DNA of 64,000 nucleotides from Atrichornis clamosus (lineage: Eukaryota > Chordata > Aves > Passeriformes > Menuridae). Positions 53,801 through 59,209 of this stretch are shown here, piece by piece. The stretch spans positions 62,001 to 126,000 of the forward strand of contig WBMZ01000230.1 in the NCBI GenBank assembly GCA_013400975.1. Direction: 5' to 3'. A program made the translations under genes and the position numbers. Numbering within the stretch: the stretch's first letter is position 1; each line of letters starts with the position of its first letter. Below the pieces are notes generated by a model. It made no database searches. It saw nothing but the letters and a program-made list of their open reading frames with translations, and was not told where the DNA came from.

Positions 53801-56457
53801 CCTAGAGAAAGTCAGTGACAGAATTCTGAATATACATGGTGATTTTGTTCCCTTTCTGCTTGTCAACACTATACTTTAGTATCAGGGGCATTATAATTCA
53901 TTGAAAATGAGCTAAAATATGCTGCACAAGAATGAAATATTATAGTCAGGCCCTGGTGTTGCATAGCTGCACAATACAACTGCAACACAGGATACTCTCT
54001 CTGGCCCCATTCTTCTGCTACAGTGGGAAAGCACTCTCACTACATCTGTCCCATATAATCAGAGACAGAGAGGCTAAGAATTTGTTCTTTCTAACTTGCA
54101 ACCTTTCTTATACTCCTGCAAAATACATACATGTAAACATGAAAAGGTATGTTTCTGCAGGAATCTGCGTGTCAAAAAAAACATAACAAGAAACACAACT
54201 CTACTTTCTCATTTTAAAAGGAGAAAGAGGTAAATGGGAGTAACTTCCCCAGAGCTGCATTTATTTGACACTTACCAAGGAGACAGATATAGCAAAGTCT
54301 TCTAAAGTACAGTTCTCAAATGAACTTTCTAAAGAGCTGTTCTCCTGAACCTGCTTGTAGAGCACTAACACCGCATTATCAGTCCCCACTGCAAAGTCAA
54401 AATCTATCAGGTGCAAGTGGGACTGTGCATCCAGTTCCAGTTGTGCCCTTGAGTTCTCACCAAAAATGATATAGACATTATAAAAACACCGTGGCTGTGA
54501 CAGCAATTTGTCACATTTTACTGTGATCTCCATTTTTGGTGATTTGTTTTGATGTTTACTTTGCCTTAGCATGTAAGCCTTTCTGAAGCATTCTCCATTC
54601 AAACACTCTTAAAAGGCATGTGCAGTTAAAGTTACAGGAAATACAATGAAAAAGTAACTCAGACCAAAGAATGAATGGCAGTGGCACAGACGACTCCCTA
54701 CCTCAAAAGAAAACCACTAACAAATAAAAGTCAAGAAATTCTAGATAGAGCTGAATCACTCCCACCTTCCTTAGAGAGGAGTTACTAGCACATGCTGTGT
54801 TGGCTATCCTAGAAGCCATTTATGGAACAGAATCAGGCTAAGAATCACCACAGTCAAAGGGAATTTGACATGTTACCTGGCAAGAAATAATCAGCTAAGC
54901 AAACACTGACAAAAGGAATTGCACCAATTATATTTCTGAAGGTGGTCTTAAAATTGAGCCCAGTCATTATGAGTTTATGTCAGTGGTGAGGATTTTAGCT
55001 CACATCATTCCACACTGATTTGTATCAGCTTGTATGAGGAACAGTATGCAGTAGTGAAGATGTCCAAAATGTATTTCCCTATCAATTCTAAAAGTATTCT
55101 TAGTGGGCATACCATTTCAACTTACCTGCTGCACCTCTTTTTTTATTAGTTTATTTTATTTATTTGTAATAATGACACCTACTGTTGGCAGTTCTTCTTG
55201 CCATTCTGTTGGTTGACAGTGTGTCAAGGATGACTCTGGCCCACTGTTAATGTTAGGCTGAAGCTGACCCTCCCTCCCCCAAGTGCTGTAGAGAAACAAT
55301 TTGTCTCCAAGGCCCAACTCACAGCACAGTGCTTTCTGCAGTCTCCGGATTTTGATGGCTGTACGGTAGGCAGAGAAGCGCACGTTGTTCAGGTCAGCTG
55401 AAACAGCAGAACACAAACATGAGCAGCCCTAAAAACAGAGTCCGTAGCTTTCCTTTACATATAAATCTTCACGTTTTGGAAGAAGTCTGATACCTCTTCT
55501 CTGCAATGAATTAACAGGATCTATCAGAACAAATTAAAAACCCTGACAAGTTGGGATGCCAGTCCAATCCACCTGCAGGGAAAGCTTCCTGACTCTGACA
55601 GTCCAGGACCTTAAGAAATTGGCACTCCAGAAATCCTGACACTATCTTGGCACGCATAATACATATCCATACGGTGGTGTTTTACATACGTATTGCGCAC
55701 CGGTACATAGTTTGCAGACAATTGCTCAAATACAGTAAATTTCTCAAATAATTTACAACTCCATCAGATAACATACAGGAAACAGAGGGCAGCAAATGCC
55801 ACAGTAACAGCAAAAATGGCTTAAGCTGTAATTTATATACCATGACTTTGTAAACTGTGCTTTAAAAGGGACAGTCAGATAGCACTGTAAGCACTATTTC
55901 AGAAACTGATTGGTACAGTAACATCTTTTCCTCACTTAACAGTATTTTTATCCTTCCTCTCTTTAGAATGGGAGATTTCACAGTAAATGTTGATGCTATC
56001 AGGGCATGTTGAACTAGTTGTACCATAATACAGTTAATCTTTTACTGAAAGGGTAGCTGCTCTAATTTATTACAAAAATTAGTTCCTTGCAGACGAGCAT
56101 CCTGGTTTAAACATGCAAAGAGCCTGTATCATTGGACAATTCCTTGTGGAGTTAAAAGAAGAAAACCAAGGTACTGCACTAAAGCATACAGTCAGAGTAT
56201 ATGGTTCAGAATTAATACTACCGAAAGACAAAACATGACATGACCAAGGCAGCAGGTTTTGGGCGAAGTGTGTCTCATCACAAAGGGGGAAACACTGTTA
56301 TACACAGATCATGGCAACTCAAACATGGTCAGTATACAAATGCAGCTTTTACTCATGGAATAAAAATCACATAATGTTTTAATGAATGCACTCACCTAAG
56401 GACTGGAAGAGATCAGTCATTTTAGGATGATCCCAACAAGTTGTCTGTGTCTCATGA
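1401..56457 (-). CDS. UTRN: Utrophin, C-terminal part (14 exons, gene-level entry)
   Basis: Utrophin links cortical F-actin to the dystroglycan/syntrophin/dystrobrevin complex under the plasma membrane, notably at neuromuscular junctions and in many non-muscle cells. The 14 exons found here total 1682 bp and join into 560 complete codons with no stop; every junction keeps phase. Order of parts in the concatenated product (residue 1 = first split codon): WW domain C-terminal half (1-18), EF-hand region (about 23-225), ZZ zinc finger (about 236-285), linker and syntrophin-binding segment (about 335-440), two coiled-coil helices (about 415-525), variable tail (526-561). Exon sizes match those of dystrophin exons 63-75 as I remember them, as expected for ancient paralogues. 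Residues typical of utrophin, not dystrophin, include ITLISMWPE and [16 protein letters not shown]. The start and stop codons lie outside the window. Exon numbers used here are dystrophin equivalents, not official UTRN numbers. Confidence 0.97.
1510..7805 (-). other. UTRN intron between exons 75 and 76
   Basis: 6.3 kb of AT-rich sequence. Visible contents are a short (TA/CA)-rich stretch near 1850-1890 and a poly-A-like purine run at about 6460-6495. I see no recognisable transposon, exon or RNA gene. Short ORFs on both strands have no family resemblance. Confidence 0.6.
6459..6496 (+). repeat. A-rich purine run (A/G)
   Basis: About 38 bases of nearly pure A with a few G. On the gene's minus strand it is a T/C run that does not abut a known exon. 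It may be a simple repeat or the tail of a degraded retroelement; no body sequence is recognised next to it. Confidence 0.7.
7806..8049 (-). CDS. UTRN: UTRN exon 75-equivalent (coiled-coil pair), 244 bp
   Basis: Encodes 81 codons after completing Arg: [17 protein letters not shown], then the Pro/Ser-rich loop [19 protein letters not shown], then the second helix [20 protein letters not shown] and [20 protein letters not shown]. The two leucine-heptad helices interrupted by a Pro-rich hinge form the conserved alpha-dystrobrevin-binding coiled coil. The hinge is utrophin-specific. The acceptor is tacag (8050-8054) and the donor gtactt (7800-7805). The exon ends on a codon boundary. Confidence 0.98.
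8050..8421 (-). other. Short UTRN intron between exons 74 and 75 (372 bp)
   Basis: The second shortest intron in the window. It has a weak donor (gtctca, 8416-8421) and a normal acceptor (tacag, 8050-8054). Nothing else is recognised in it. Confidence 0.85.
8422..8580 (-). CDS. UTRN: UTRN exon 74-equivalent (syntrophin site and coiled coil 1), 159 bp
   Basis: Encodes [40 protein letters not shown] and [12 protein letters not shown]. The first part is the second syntrophin-binding site; [13 protein letters not shown] begins the first coiled-coil helix that pairs with dystrobrevin. The acceptor is ttttag (8581-8586). The donor reads gtctca (8416-8421), GT but otherwise far from the gtaagt consensus, unlike all other exons here. 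159 bp, phase-symmetric, equals dystrophin exon 74. Confidence 0.97.
8581..16075 (-). other. UTRN intron between exons 73 and 74
   Basis: 7.5 kb, mostly featureless AT-rich sequence. It contains a CR1 3' end (14365-14571) and a GC-richer patch at about 11140-11350 of unknown origin. Several ORFs of 60-120 codons occur (for example 14779-15141 plus), but none resembles a protein family I know. Confidence 0.7.
14365..14571 (+). mobile_element. CR1 LINE, 3' end fragment
   Basis: The plus strand carries the diagnostic CR1 tail: a segment meaning roughly 'tcaagcactggaacacc', then 'ttgagtcaccatccctgg', 'gtttagtggtggactt' and 'aaatgattctatgac'. This is the end of ORF2 plus the short 3' UTR of chicken-repeat-1 elements. 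It is 5' truncated, as is usual for CR1, and its orientation is opposite to UTRN. Confidence 0.92.
16076..16141 (-). CDS. UTRN: UTRN exon 73-equivalent (syntrophin-binding region), 66 bp
   Basis: Encodes [20 protein letters not shown] and then S, ending with two bases of a Val codon. The Ser/Thr-rich stretch is part of the region that binds syntrophin PDZ/PH-domain adaptors. The acceptor is ttcag (16142-16146) and the donor gtaag (16071-16075). It is phase-symmetric at 66 bp, as in dystrophin exon 73, which can be skipped without a frame change. Confidence 0.96.
16142..19491 (-). other. UTRN intron between exons 72 and 73
   Basis: 3.35 kb. It contains one CR1 tail (18758-19013). The stretch 17040-17760 is somewhat GC-richer, but I cannot assign it to any repeat family. 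No other exon is seen. Confidence 0.7.
18758..19013 (+). mobile_element. CR1 LINE, 3' end fragment
   Basis: Recognisable CR1 tail on the plus strand: 'ggattagaggaaatggc', then a segment corresponding to 'ggaataggctgccgaggg', then 'tcaccttccctggaagtg' and 'catggtttagtggtcaac', ending near 'aatctgtgatc'. It is a 5'-truncated and diverged copy, inserted antisense to UTRN. Confidence 0.92.
19492..19557 (-). CDS. UTRN: UTRN exon 72-equivalent, 66 bp
   Basis: Encodes [20 protein letters not shown] and then T, with split Asp and Arg codons. HDDTHSRIE is shared with dystrophin, whereas SQSPQLF is utrophin-like. The acceptor is actag (19558-19562) and the donor gtaag (19487-19491). Its length is a multiple of 3 with equal phase at both ends. 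It lies only 240 bp downstream of the micro-exon in gene orientation. The segment begins the syntrophin-binding region. Confidence 0.96.
19558..19797 (-). other. Shortest UTRN intron (240 bp) between exons 71 and 72
   Basis: Compact intron between the 39-bp micro-exon and the 66-bp exon. Both splice sites are consensus (donor gtgag, acceptor actag). Nothing else is noted. Confidence 0.9.
19798..19836 (-). CDS. UTRN: UTRN exon 71-equivalent micro-exon, 39 bp
   Basis: Encodes [12 protein letters not shown] with split Thr and Asp codons at the ends. Human utrophin has WPEHYD here as I recall, so the Q is a lineage difference. The acceptor cacag (19837-19841) follows a very long pyrimidine tract on the minus strand (complement of 19842-19884). 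The donor is gtgag (19793-19797). At 39 bp it preserves frame if skipped; the dystrophin counterpart, exon 71, is well known to be alternatively spliced. Confidence 0.95.
   Translation of the reverse strand, partial: SYHSHQYVARAI
19837..21430 (-). other. UTRN intron between exons 70 and 71
   Basis: 1.6 kb. Apart from the polypyrimidine tract at its 3' end in gene orientation I see nothing recognisable. A GC-richer 20410-21020 stretch has short ORFs without family resemblance. Confidence 0.7.
19842..19884 (-). promoter_or_regulatory. Extended polypyrimidine tract upstream of the 39-bp micro-exon
   Basis: On the plus strand this is an A/G run with an A-stretch and a (GA)n stretch. On the transcribed minus strand it reads as about 40 nt of T and C containing TCTCTCTCTC and TTTCTTTT blocks, directly before the cacag acceptor. 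Such CU-rich tracts are typical binding sites for PTB-family splicing regulators (known biology). The regulatory role here is inferred. Confidence 0.6.
21431..21567 (-). CDS. UTRN: UTRN exon 70-equivalent (after ZZ domain), 137 bp
   Basis: Encodes [20 protein letters not shown] and then [25 protein letters not shown], 45 codons plus two bases of a Thr codon. This Lys/Arg-rich stretch follows the ZZ finger and is nearly invariant in vertebrate utrophin and dystrophin. The acceptor is gtaag, without a strong pyrimidine tract (the bases before it read ttaactttgtaag). The donor is gtaag (21426-21430). Size equals dystrophin exon 70. Confidence 0.97.
23366..23471. repeat. Extremely AT-rich low-complexity block
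   Basis: About 105 bp composed almost only of A and T, with repeated TAATATA, TATAAT and (AT)n motifs ending in a T-rich stretch. This is a low-complexity sequence; it may unwind easily, but no function can be read from it. Confidence 0.75.
24293..25345 (-). mobile_element. CR1 LINE with reverse transcriptase fragment (passerine-like subfamily)
   Basis: The minus strand encodes a diverged CR1 ORF2 piece: AFDTMSH-like palm motif near 25220, GPVLF-type motif (here [13 protein letters not shown]), a degenerate ADDTK motif (IDDTKLGG), then [21 protein letters not shown] and [17 protein letters not shown]. The element ends at 24293 with the CR1 3' UTR (minus-strand reading of 'ggatcaccgagtccaact'). 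Frameshifts break ORF2, so it is inactive. It is in the same orientation as UTRN. One undetermined base (N) lies at 25134. Confidence 0.95.
25134..25134. other. Undetermined base (N)
   Basis: Single ambiguous base within the CR1 copy, probably an assembly or consensus uncertainty in repeat sequence. Confidence 0.95.
29914..30025 (-). CDS. UTRN: UTRN exon 69-equivalent (second half of ZZ zinc finger), 112 bp
   Basis: Encodes [20 protein letters not shown] and then [21 protein letters not shown] (residues 263 and 266) and the pair in GHKLHYP (276 and 279) are the remaining zinc ligands of the ZZ domain. The acceptor is atag (30026-30029) and the donor gtaag (29909-29913). One base completes Arg; the exon ends on a codon boundary. 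A GC-rich patch begins about 75 bp upstream in gene orientation. Size equals dystrophin exon 69. Confidence 0.97.
30105..30310. other. GC-rich, CpG-containing patch of unknown origin
   Basis: About 200 bp that is clearly richer in G, C and CpG than its surroundings (for example gcgtgcgggtgcgcgag). It starts about 80 bp from exon 69. It could be an old repeat fragment or a regulatory patch. An 80-codon minus-strand ORF across it has no recognised homology. Confidence 0.4.
31411..31415. repeat. Target site duplication, left copy (CAAAG)
   Basis: Five bases directly before the LTR start TG, matched by CAAAG at 32373-32377 directly after the terminal CA. Confidence 0.8.
31416..32372 (+). mobile_element. 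Solo LTR of an endogenous retrovirus (ERVL-like), 957 bp
   Basis: The element starts TGTCATCG and ends CCAAAACA (TG...CA termini) and is flanked by a 5-bp duplication CAAAG (31411-31415 and 32373-32377). A 5-bp duplication fits the ERVL type and some other groups. Internal signs of an LTR are an AATAAA signal near 32204-32210, followed by a T/C-rich stretch. The text resembles LTRs I associate with passerine genomes. No internal viral genes are present, so it arose by LTR-LTR recombination or is a solo copy. It lies antisense to UTRN in an intron. Its long minus-strand ORFs are incidental. Confidence 0.85.
32112..32133 (+). other. G-quadruplex motif in the solo LTR
   Basis: Four G-tracts of 3, 5, 5 and 3 with loops A, AAGT and T on the plus strand, close to the 3' part of the LTR. 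It would be on the non-transcribed strand of UTRN. Confidence 0.7.
32373..32377. repeat. Target site duplication, right copy (CAAAG)
   Basis: Five bases directly after the terminal CA of the LTR, identical to 31411-31415. Confidence 0.8.
33219..33255 (+). repeat. 37-bp direct repeat, copy 1
   Basis: (CA)n followed by a segment reading atatactaatagacatata and gtaac. It matches 34121-34157 at 34 of 37 positions. The pair brackets exon 68. Confidence 0.8.
33428..33594 (-). CDS. UTRN: UTRN exon 68-equivalent (EF-hand end and first half of ZZ finger), 167 bp
   Basis: Encodes [20 protein letters not shown] through [14 protein letters not shown]. The CNIC pair and the following Cys (residues 239, 242 and 245 of the concatenated product) are the first zinc ligands of the ZZ domain; the fold supports binding to beta-dystroglycan. 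The acceptor is ccacag (33595-33600) and the donor gtaag (33423-33427). The exon ends with two bases of the Arg codon. A small repeat pair (33219-33255 and 34121-34157) flanks it. Size equals dystrophin exon 68. Confidence 0.97.
33595..35960 (-). other. UTRN intron between exons 67 and 68
   Basis: 2.4 kb. It contains the second copy of a 37-bp repeat (34121-34157). The part at 34690-34860 faintly resembles an old CR1 body on the minus strand (for example 'agatccttgagggacat'), too diverged to call with confidence. Nothing else is recognised. Confidence 0.6.
34121..34157 (+). repeat. 37-bp direct repeat, copy 2
   Basis: Second copy of the (CA)n plus unique-tail segment, with three differences from 33219-33255. 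Because the non-CA tail is shared too, this is more than a coincidence of two microsatellites. Confidence 0.8.
35961..36118 (-). CDS. UTRN: UTRN exon 67-equivalent (EF-hand region 2), 158 bp
   Basis: Encodes [20 protein letters not shown] through [18 protein letters not shown], 52 complete codons after the two bases that complete Tyr. This is EF-hand region 2. The acceptor is ttgcag (36119-36124) and the donor gtaag (35956-35960). GC content is higher than in the surrounding intron. A CR1 copy begins only about 235 bp away on the upstream side in gene orientation (36353 onward). Size equals dystrophin exon 67. Confidence 0.97.
36353..37605 (+). mobile_element. CR1 LINE with reverse transcriptase remnant, 1.25 kb
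   Basis: The plus strand encodes CR1 ORF2 [20 protein letters not shown] (motif A), [36 protein letters not shown] (motif B). The catalytic ADD region (near 36735-36770) is disrupted by a frameshift, and '[16 protein letters not shown]' follows in another frame. Later text matches the CR1 tail ('aaacactggaacaagttg', 'gttctactcctggaaac'). It is an inactive, 5'-truncated copy lying antisense to UTRN; it begins about 235 bp from exon 67. Confidence 0.95.
41579..41616. repeat. Perfect inverted repeat (16-bp arms, 6-nt loop)
   Basis: The left arm TGTAAAATCTGTAGCC is followed by ACCATC and its exact reverse complement. A hairpin could form in DNA or in either RNA strand. It is too short for a normal pre-miRNA. 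It is not a terminator in this eukaryotic setting. Confidence 0.9.
41904..42165. repeat. Perfect 66-bp tandem repeat, about 4 copies
   Basis: Unit starts tttagttatggaataattca and recurs at 41904, 41970, 42036 and 42102; the last copy lacks two bases. I see no differences between copies. 66 is a multiple of 3, so the minus strand stays open across the array and gives a 22-residue repeat inside a 124-codon ORF. This looks like a recently expanded intronic minisatellite, not a gene. Confidence 0.95.
43101..43186 (-). CDS. UTRN: UTRN exon 66-equivalent (EF-hand region), 86 bp
   Basis: Encodes [20 protein letters not shown] and then GLLEEKYR, joining the two EF-hand-like modules. The acceptor tttcag is at 43187-43192 and the donor gtaag at 43096-43100. 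One base enters (completing Ser of YDSGRTG) and one T leaves for the Tyr codon completed in the next exon. It is not covered by a long ORF because of its small size; it was found by reading the splice-bounded sequence. Size equals dystrophin exon 66. Confidence 0.96.
44819..44844. repeat. (AT)13 microsatellite
   Basis: Thirteen uninterrupted AT units followed by ACACAT. Probably length-polymorphic. Confidence 0.95.
44975..45770 (-). mobile_element. CR1 LINE, 3' part, about 0.8 kb
   Basis: On the plus strand the inverted CR1 end is seen: 'ccactgagatcgggaggg', 'tctagaccaatgcccctg' and 'agcaggtgttcctggatc'. Deeper in, the minus strand shows ORF2 C-terminal pieces such as [14 protein letters not shown] and [12 protein letters not shown]. 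It is an older copy with many frame breaks, in the same orientation as UTRN. Confidence 0.9.
50245..50446 (-). CDS. UTRN: UTRN exon 65-equivalent (EF-hand region 1), 202 bp
   Basis: Encodes 66 full codons from [12 protein letters not shown] to [10 protein letters not shown], including [18 protein letters not shown], a stretch strongly conserved in the dystrophin family. The acceptor is preceded on the minus strand by a long pyrimidine tract (complement of the A-rich run at 50458-50515). The donor is gtaag (50240-50244). It forms most of EF-hand region 1, which in this family is structural rather than calcium-binding. Size equals dystrophin exon 65. Confidence 0.97.
51493..52035 (-). mobile_element. 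CR1 LINE, 3' end, about 0.54 kb
   Basis: The plus strand begins 'aatcatagaatcacaaaa', the inverted CR1 terminus, then 'ttggaaggaaccttaagg', 'ctcccactagaccaggtt' and 'cttctccaggatgagcaa'. The minus strand encodes [20 protein letters not shown], the conserved C-terminal ORF2 motif. It is truncated at the 5' side near 52035 and in the same orientation as UTRN. Confidence 0.95.
54276..54607 (-). CDS. Unrecognised exon-like open frame, 332 bp (110 codons)
   Basis: The minus strand is open from just after a TAA (which ends at the acceptor ag, context ccttttaag, 54608-54609) to a TAA a few codons past a near-perfect donor (CCTTG then gtaagtg, 54269-54275). The open part therefore coincides closely with consensus splice sites. 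The encoded text (for example [20 protein letters not shown] and [20 protein letters not shown]) looks like a folded beta-rich protein, not intron noise, but I recognise no family. It sits in the UTRN intron between exons 64 and 65, same strand. If joined to exon 64 (which ends in T) it would start TAG, so it is not a normal utrophin cassette. It may be an exon of a nested gene, a duplicated exon, a poison exon or a pseudogene fragment. Confidence 0.45.
55323..55397 (-). CDS. UTRN: UTRN exon 64-equivalent (start of EF-hand region 1), 75 bp
   Basis: Encodes [20 protein letters not shown] and then KALC, almost identical to other utrophins and dystrophins. It is the first helix of the EF-hand-like region that packs against the WW domain. 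The tcag acceptor is at 55398-55401 and the gtgag donor at 55318-55322. It enters with two bases (completing Ala) and ends with one base (T) of a Leu codon. Reading runs on open into the intron for about 50 codons, which is chance read-through. Size equals dystrophin exon 64. Confidence 0.97.
55398..56395 (-). other. UTRN intron between exons 63 and 64 (998 bp)
   Basis: AT-rich intron with consensus borders (donor gtgag at 56391-56395, acceptor tcag at 55398-55401). No repeat, RNA gene or extra exon is recognised. Confidence 0.8.
56396..56457 (-). CDS. UTRN: UTRN exon 63-equivalent (WW domain, second half), 62 bp
   Basis: The minus strand encodes [20 protein letters not shown] between a tag acceptor (56458-56460) and a gtgag donor (56391-56395). 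The CWDHP motif is the second conserved Trp and Pro of the WW domain, which together with the EF-hands binds the PPxY tail of beta-dystroglycan. The exon enters with one base completing an Asn codon and leaves one G for the next exon. The 62-bp size equals dystrophin exon 63. The first half of the WW domain is not found in the remaining 7.5 kb to the right, so that exon must lie beyond the window. Confidence 0.97.
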
Positions 56458-56887
56458 CTACAAAGGAACAAAGTAATCAAAGCTTCAGGAAACACACATA
56501 TGCACTTCCAAAGAATAAAAACCCAAAGATATTCTGATTTTCTGCATTTAAGTGACAAGAAATCCCTCAGCTCTAATTAAAATGCATGATCTGTGCCACC
56601 CAGCTCCTTGATTTTTTTAATCATGAAGTTAGTCAGCCCACCCATATTTAACAATATTTACTTTTGAGTCTAACTGTGACAGGATCAGTTGAACTCCAGC
56701 CCTGTAGCTAAGAGGTACACTAATAAGGTAAAATGCAAAATTTCCTGATGCTATAAAACAATACATACAGTTGCAAAAGCAATTCAAAAATTAAAATTAC
56801 TGAGATTTGCATATTTGAGCACATGTATCAGAACACAGACAATGATTTTAAGCTTTACCTGCAACATTTATTTAACATGTAACATGA

Positions 56888-56990
56888 TCATTTAGGTTGG
56901 GAAGGACCTTTAAGATCATGGAGTGGAACGGAAAGCCACATCATCACTCACACAACCAATAAGTATCTTCATTTAGGGGGCATGCTCTAC
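56888..56990 (-). mobile_element. CR1 LINE, short 3' terminal fragment
   Basis: The plus strand reads 'gatcatttaggttgggaa' and 'ggacctttaagatcatgg', the inverted CR1 3' end, followed by a few tens of diverged bases. The rest of the element is missing. Confidence 0.85.
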
Positions 56991-58100
56991 ACTACTGTCC
57001 ACAGAGCAGAGATTCAATAGGCAGCATCCCTTAACTGACTGTTTAGTGCTGCTGTTTCAATTTATCAGGGTTTCAAGTATGCAGCAATAGGGGTCAAAAT
57101 GTGTTTTATGTCAGGTCCACAGAAATCTCCAGTTCCCTTCTACAAGCCACACTTTACTTGCATTTACTTTGCTGGAATGATTGCACATTCTTGCCTCACA
57201 AAGTATTTACATTTCAATTAGATTTGCAAGACAATCAGAGGACTTGTGTTAAAAAGATCGCAGCATTCCCTTTAGAAGTTCATGAAAATGAAATTATGCT
57301 AGGTTAGCAAATTTAACAGTAATGATCAGAGAACACTACATATTTCACCTTTGTTTCTTTTTAAAAATTGTTAATGGGCACTTTTTTTTTTTCCTACATA
57401 GAAGAATACTTGGTTATAAATAATGACTTTAAATGGCACTTTGGCATTAAACGTAGTGAACTGTATCATTATTTGGTATATATAAATGGATGTACCTCAG
57501 TGAGTACACAATATTGTACACAATATATCATCAGCGTTTATTTTTTAATCAAGAAACCAACCAAGAATGAACGTTTTATGCTGGGTGGTACAAAAGAATG
57601 GAAAAGAAGGTCCTCACTCCAAAGAGCTGCAAAGACAGGACAGGTACCATAAAGCAGAGGCAAGTTCCTAACATGGCAAGTTCTGAGGACCCTTCTACGC
57701 ATTACCTTCCAAGATACACTTGTGGAAAGTGCATGAAATGGGTCTCTGTACAAGGGATATGATCCTCATTTTATGGTCCATACACCAGGATGACCCTCCC
57801 AGCTCTAAGTCTAGTTTAGGTATTCAGAGACAGCTTCTCCCTGTCATCATGCTTCACACTCTGCCATGGATCTCATTTGTCTATCTGGCACCATCACAAC
57901 TTTGTGAGGTGTTGTGGTGGGTTTGTGTTTCTTAGTGAATGTTTTTTTCTTTCTCTTTCCAATCGGTTACCAGGGAAACGGCTGGCAGAAGGGGGGTGTA
58001 GCCCCATATGTGAATGGTGGGTGATCAAGACACAAAGGGATCGCTGATCACCTGGCCAGGTCTTTTGATATGGTTTAAAACAACAAAAACAACAAAGGGA

Positions 58101-58140
58101 GGTGGGGAATGGTGTGTGTGGGGGGGCGGGGGGGTGCGGG
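58101..58140 (+). other. G-quadruplex-type G-rich run
   Basis: The plus strand has GGTGGGG, then after a short TG stretch GGGGGGGCGGGGGGGTGCGGG. Four or more G-tracts with short loops satisfy the usual G-quadruplex pattern. It lies in the left part of the LTR-like element. Confidence 0.7.
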
Positions 58141-58642
58141 AGAGCTTCTCGGCAGCCAGGACGAAGTCAGGGACTCACTGCTTTTTCACCCGGCGTGTGG
58201 GGAGAGTAGCGTGGTCTTTGGCTGTGGAAGCTCATCTGCCCAGCTGCCCCGGGATTTCTCCCTGCTGTTTCGCCGCACACCTGCATTCTCTGCTGCTATA
58301 TTACTGCCAGCAGATCTTCTTCATCTGCATGGGGGCTCCAGGAGGAGCCGGGTCTACTGCGCCTTCTCTCTCTCCCTCTGAAGAGAGCCAGCTGCCTGTT
58401 GCCTTGGCTGAAGACCCCCAGCTTTGCTGCCGCCGCCAAGGAAACACAACTGGACACGTGAGAAAACTGGGAAAACTCACACCTTCCCCCCGCCACCTTG
58501 CCCCTGCCTCCATTTCCGGGACAGCCACCCTGTCGTGGCCGCTCCCTGAGAGCACGCGGGAGCGCCCTCTGCCCCCGTGGGGGACTCGTTACAGCCCCTC
58601 CGCCGCGCCGGCCTCACCAGCGCCCCCGCCTCTGCAGCCCCA

Positions 58643-59209
58643 GTGAGGTACTGCAGCCTCCCTGCCGCACCAGCGCCCCCTGCAGCTGGGGGTGAGGTCC
58701 TGCAGCCTCCCTGCCTCCCCGGCGCCCCCTGCAGCTGTGAGTGAGGTCCTCCAGCCTCCCTGCCTCACCAGTGCCCCCTGCAGCGGTGAGTGGGGTACTG
58801 CAGCCTCCCTGCCTCCCCGGCGCCCCCTGCAGCTGTGAGTGAGGTCCTCCAGCCTCCCTGCCTCACCAGTGCCCCCTGCAGCGGTGAGTGGGGTACTGCA
58901 GCCTCCCTGCCTCCCCGGCGCCCCCTGCAGCTGTGAGTGAGGTCCTCCAGCCTCCCTGCCTCACCAGTGCCCCCTGCAGCGGTGAGTGGGGTACTGCAGC
59001 CTCCCTGCCTCCCCGGCGCCCCCTGCAGCTGTGAGTGAGGTCCTCCAGCCTCCCTGCCTCACCAGTGCCCCCTGCAGCGGTGAGTGGGGTACTGCAGCCT
59101 CCCTGCCTCCCCGGCGCCCCCTGCAGCTGTGAGTGAGGTCCTCCAGCCTCCCTGCCTCACCAGTGCCCCCTGCAGCGGTGAGTGGGGTACTGCAGCCTCC
59201 CTGCCACAC
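58643..59209. repeat. 49-bp minisatellite with 98-bp dimer structure (about 11.6 copies)
   Basis: Units begin with gtgaggtcct or gtggggtact at 58643, 58692, 58741, 58790 and so on every 49 bp up to 59182. From 58741 two variants alternate strictly: one with 'cctcaccagtgccccctg', the other with 'cctccccggcgccccctg', making a 98-bp repeat that recurs at 58741, 58839, 58937, 59035 and 59133. The array is GC-rich and holds CTGCAG once or more per unit. Frames shift by one base per unit, so it does not code. Confidence 0.95.

Larger units (their letters stand above)
50447..55322 (-). other. UTRN intron between exons 64 and 65 (4.9 kb)
   Basis: Contains an A-rich run next to exon 65 (50458-50515), a CR1 tail (51493-52035) and the unexplained exon-like ORF at 54276-54607. 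The stretch 52300-53440 carries several overlapping short ORFs on both strands with no recognised homology. Confidence 0.7.

Noticed and set aside
58014..58646. Longest ORF in the window (210 codons, plus strand)
   Set aside because: It lies in the GC-rich part of the LTR-like element; the translation is Pro/Ser/Ala-rich low-complexity text with no viral or cellular domain.
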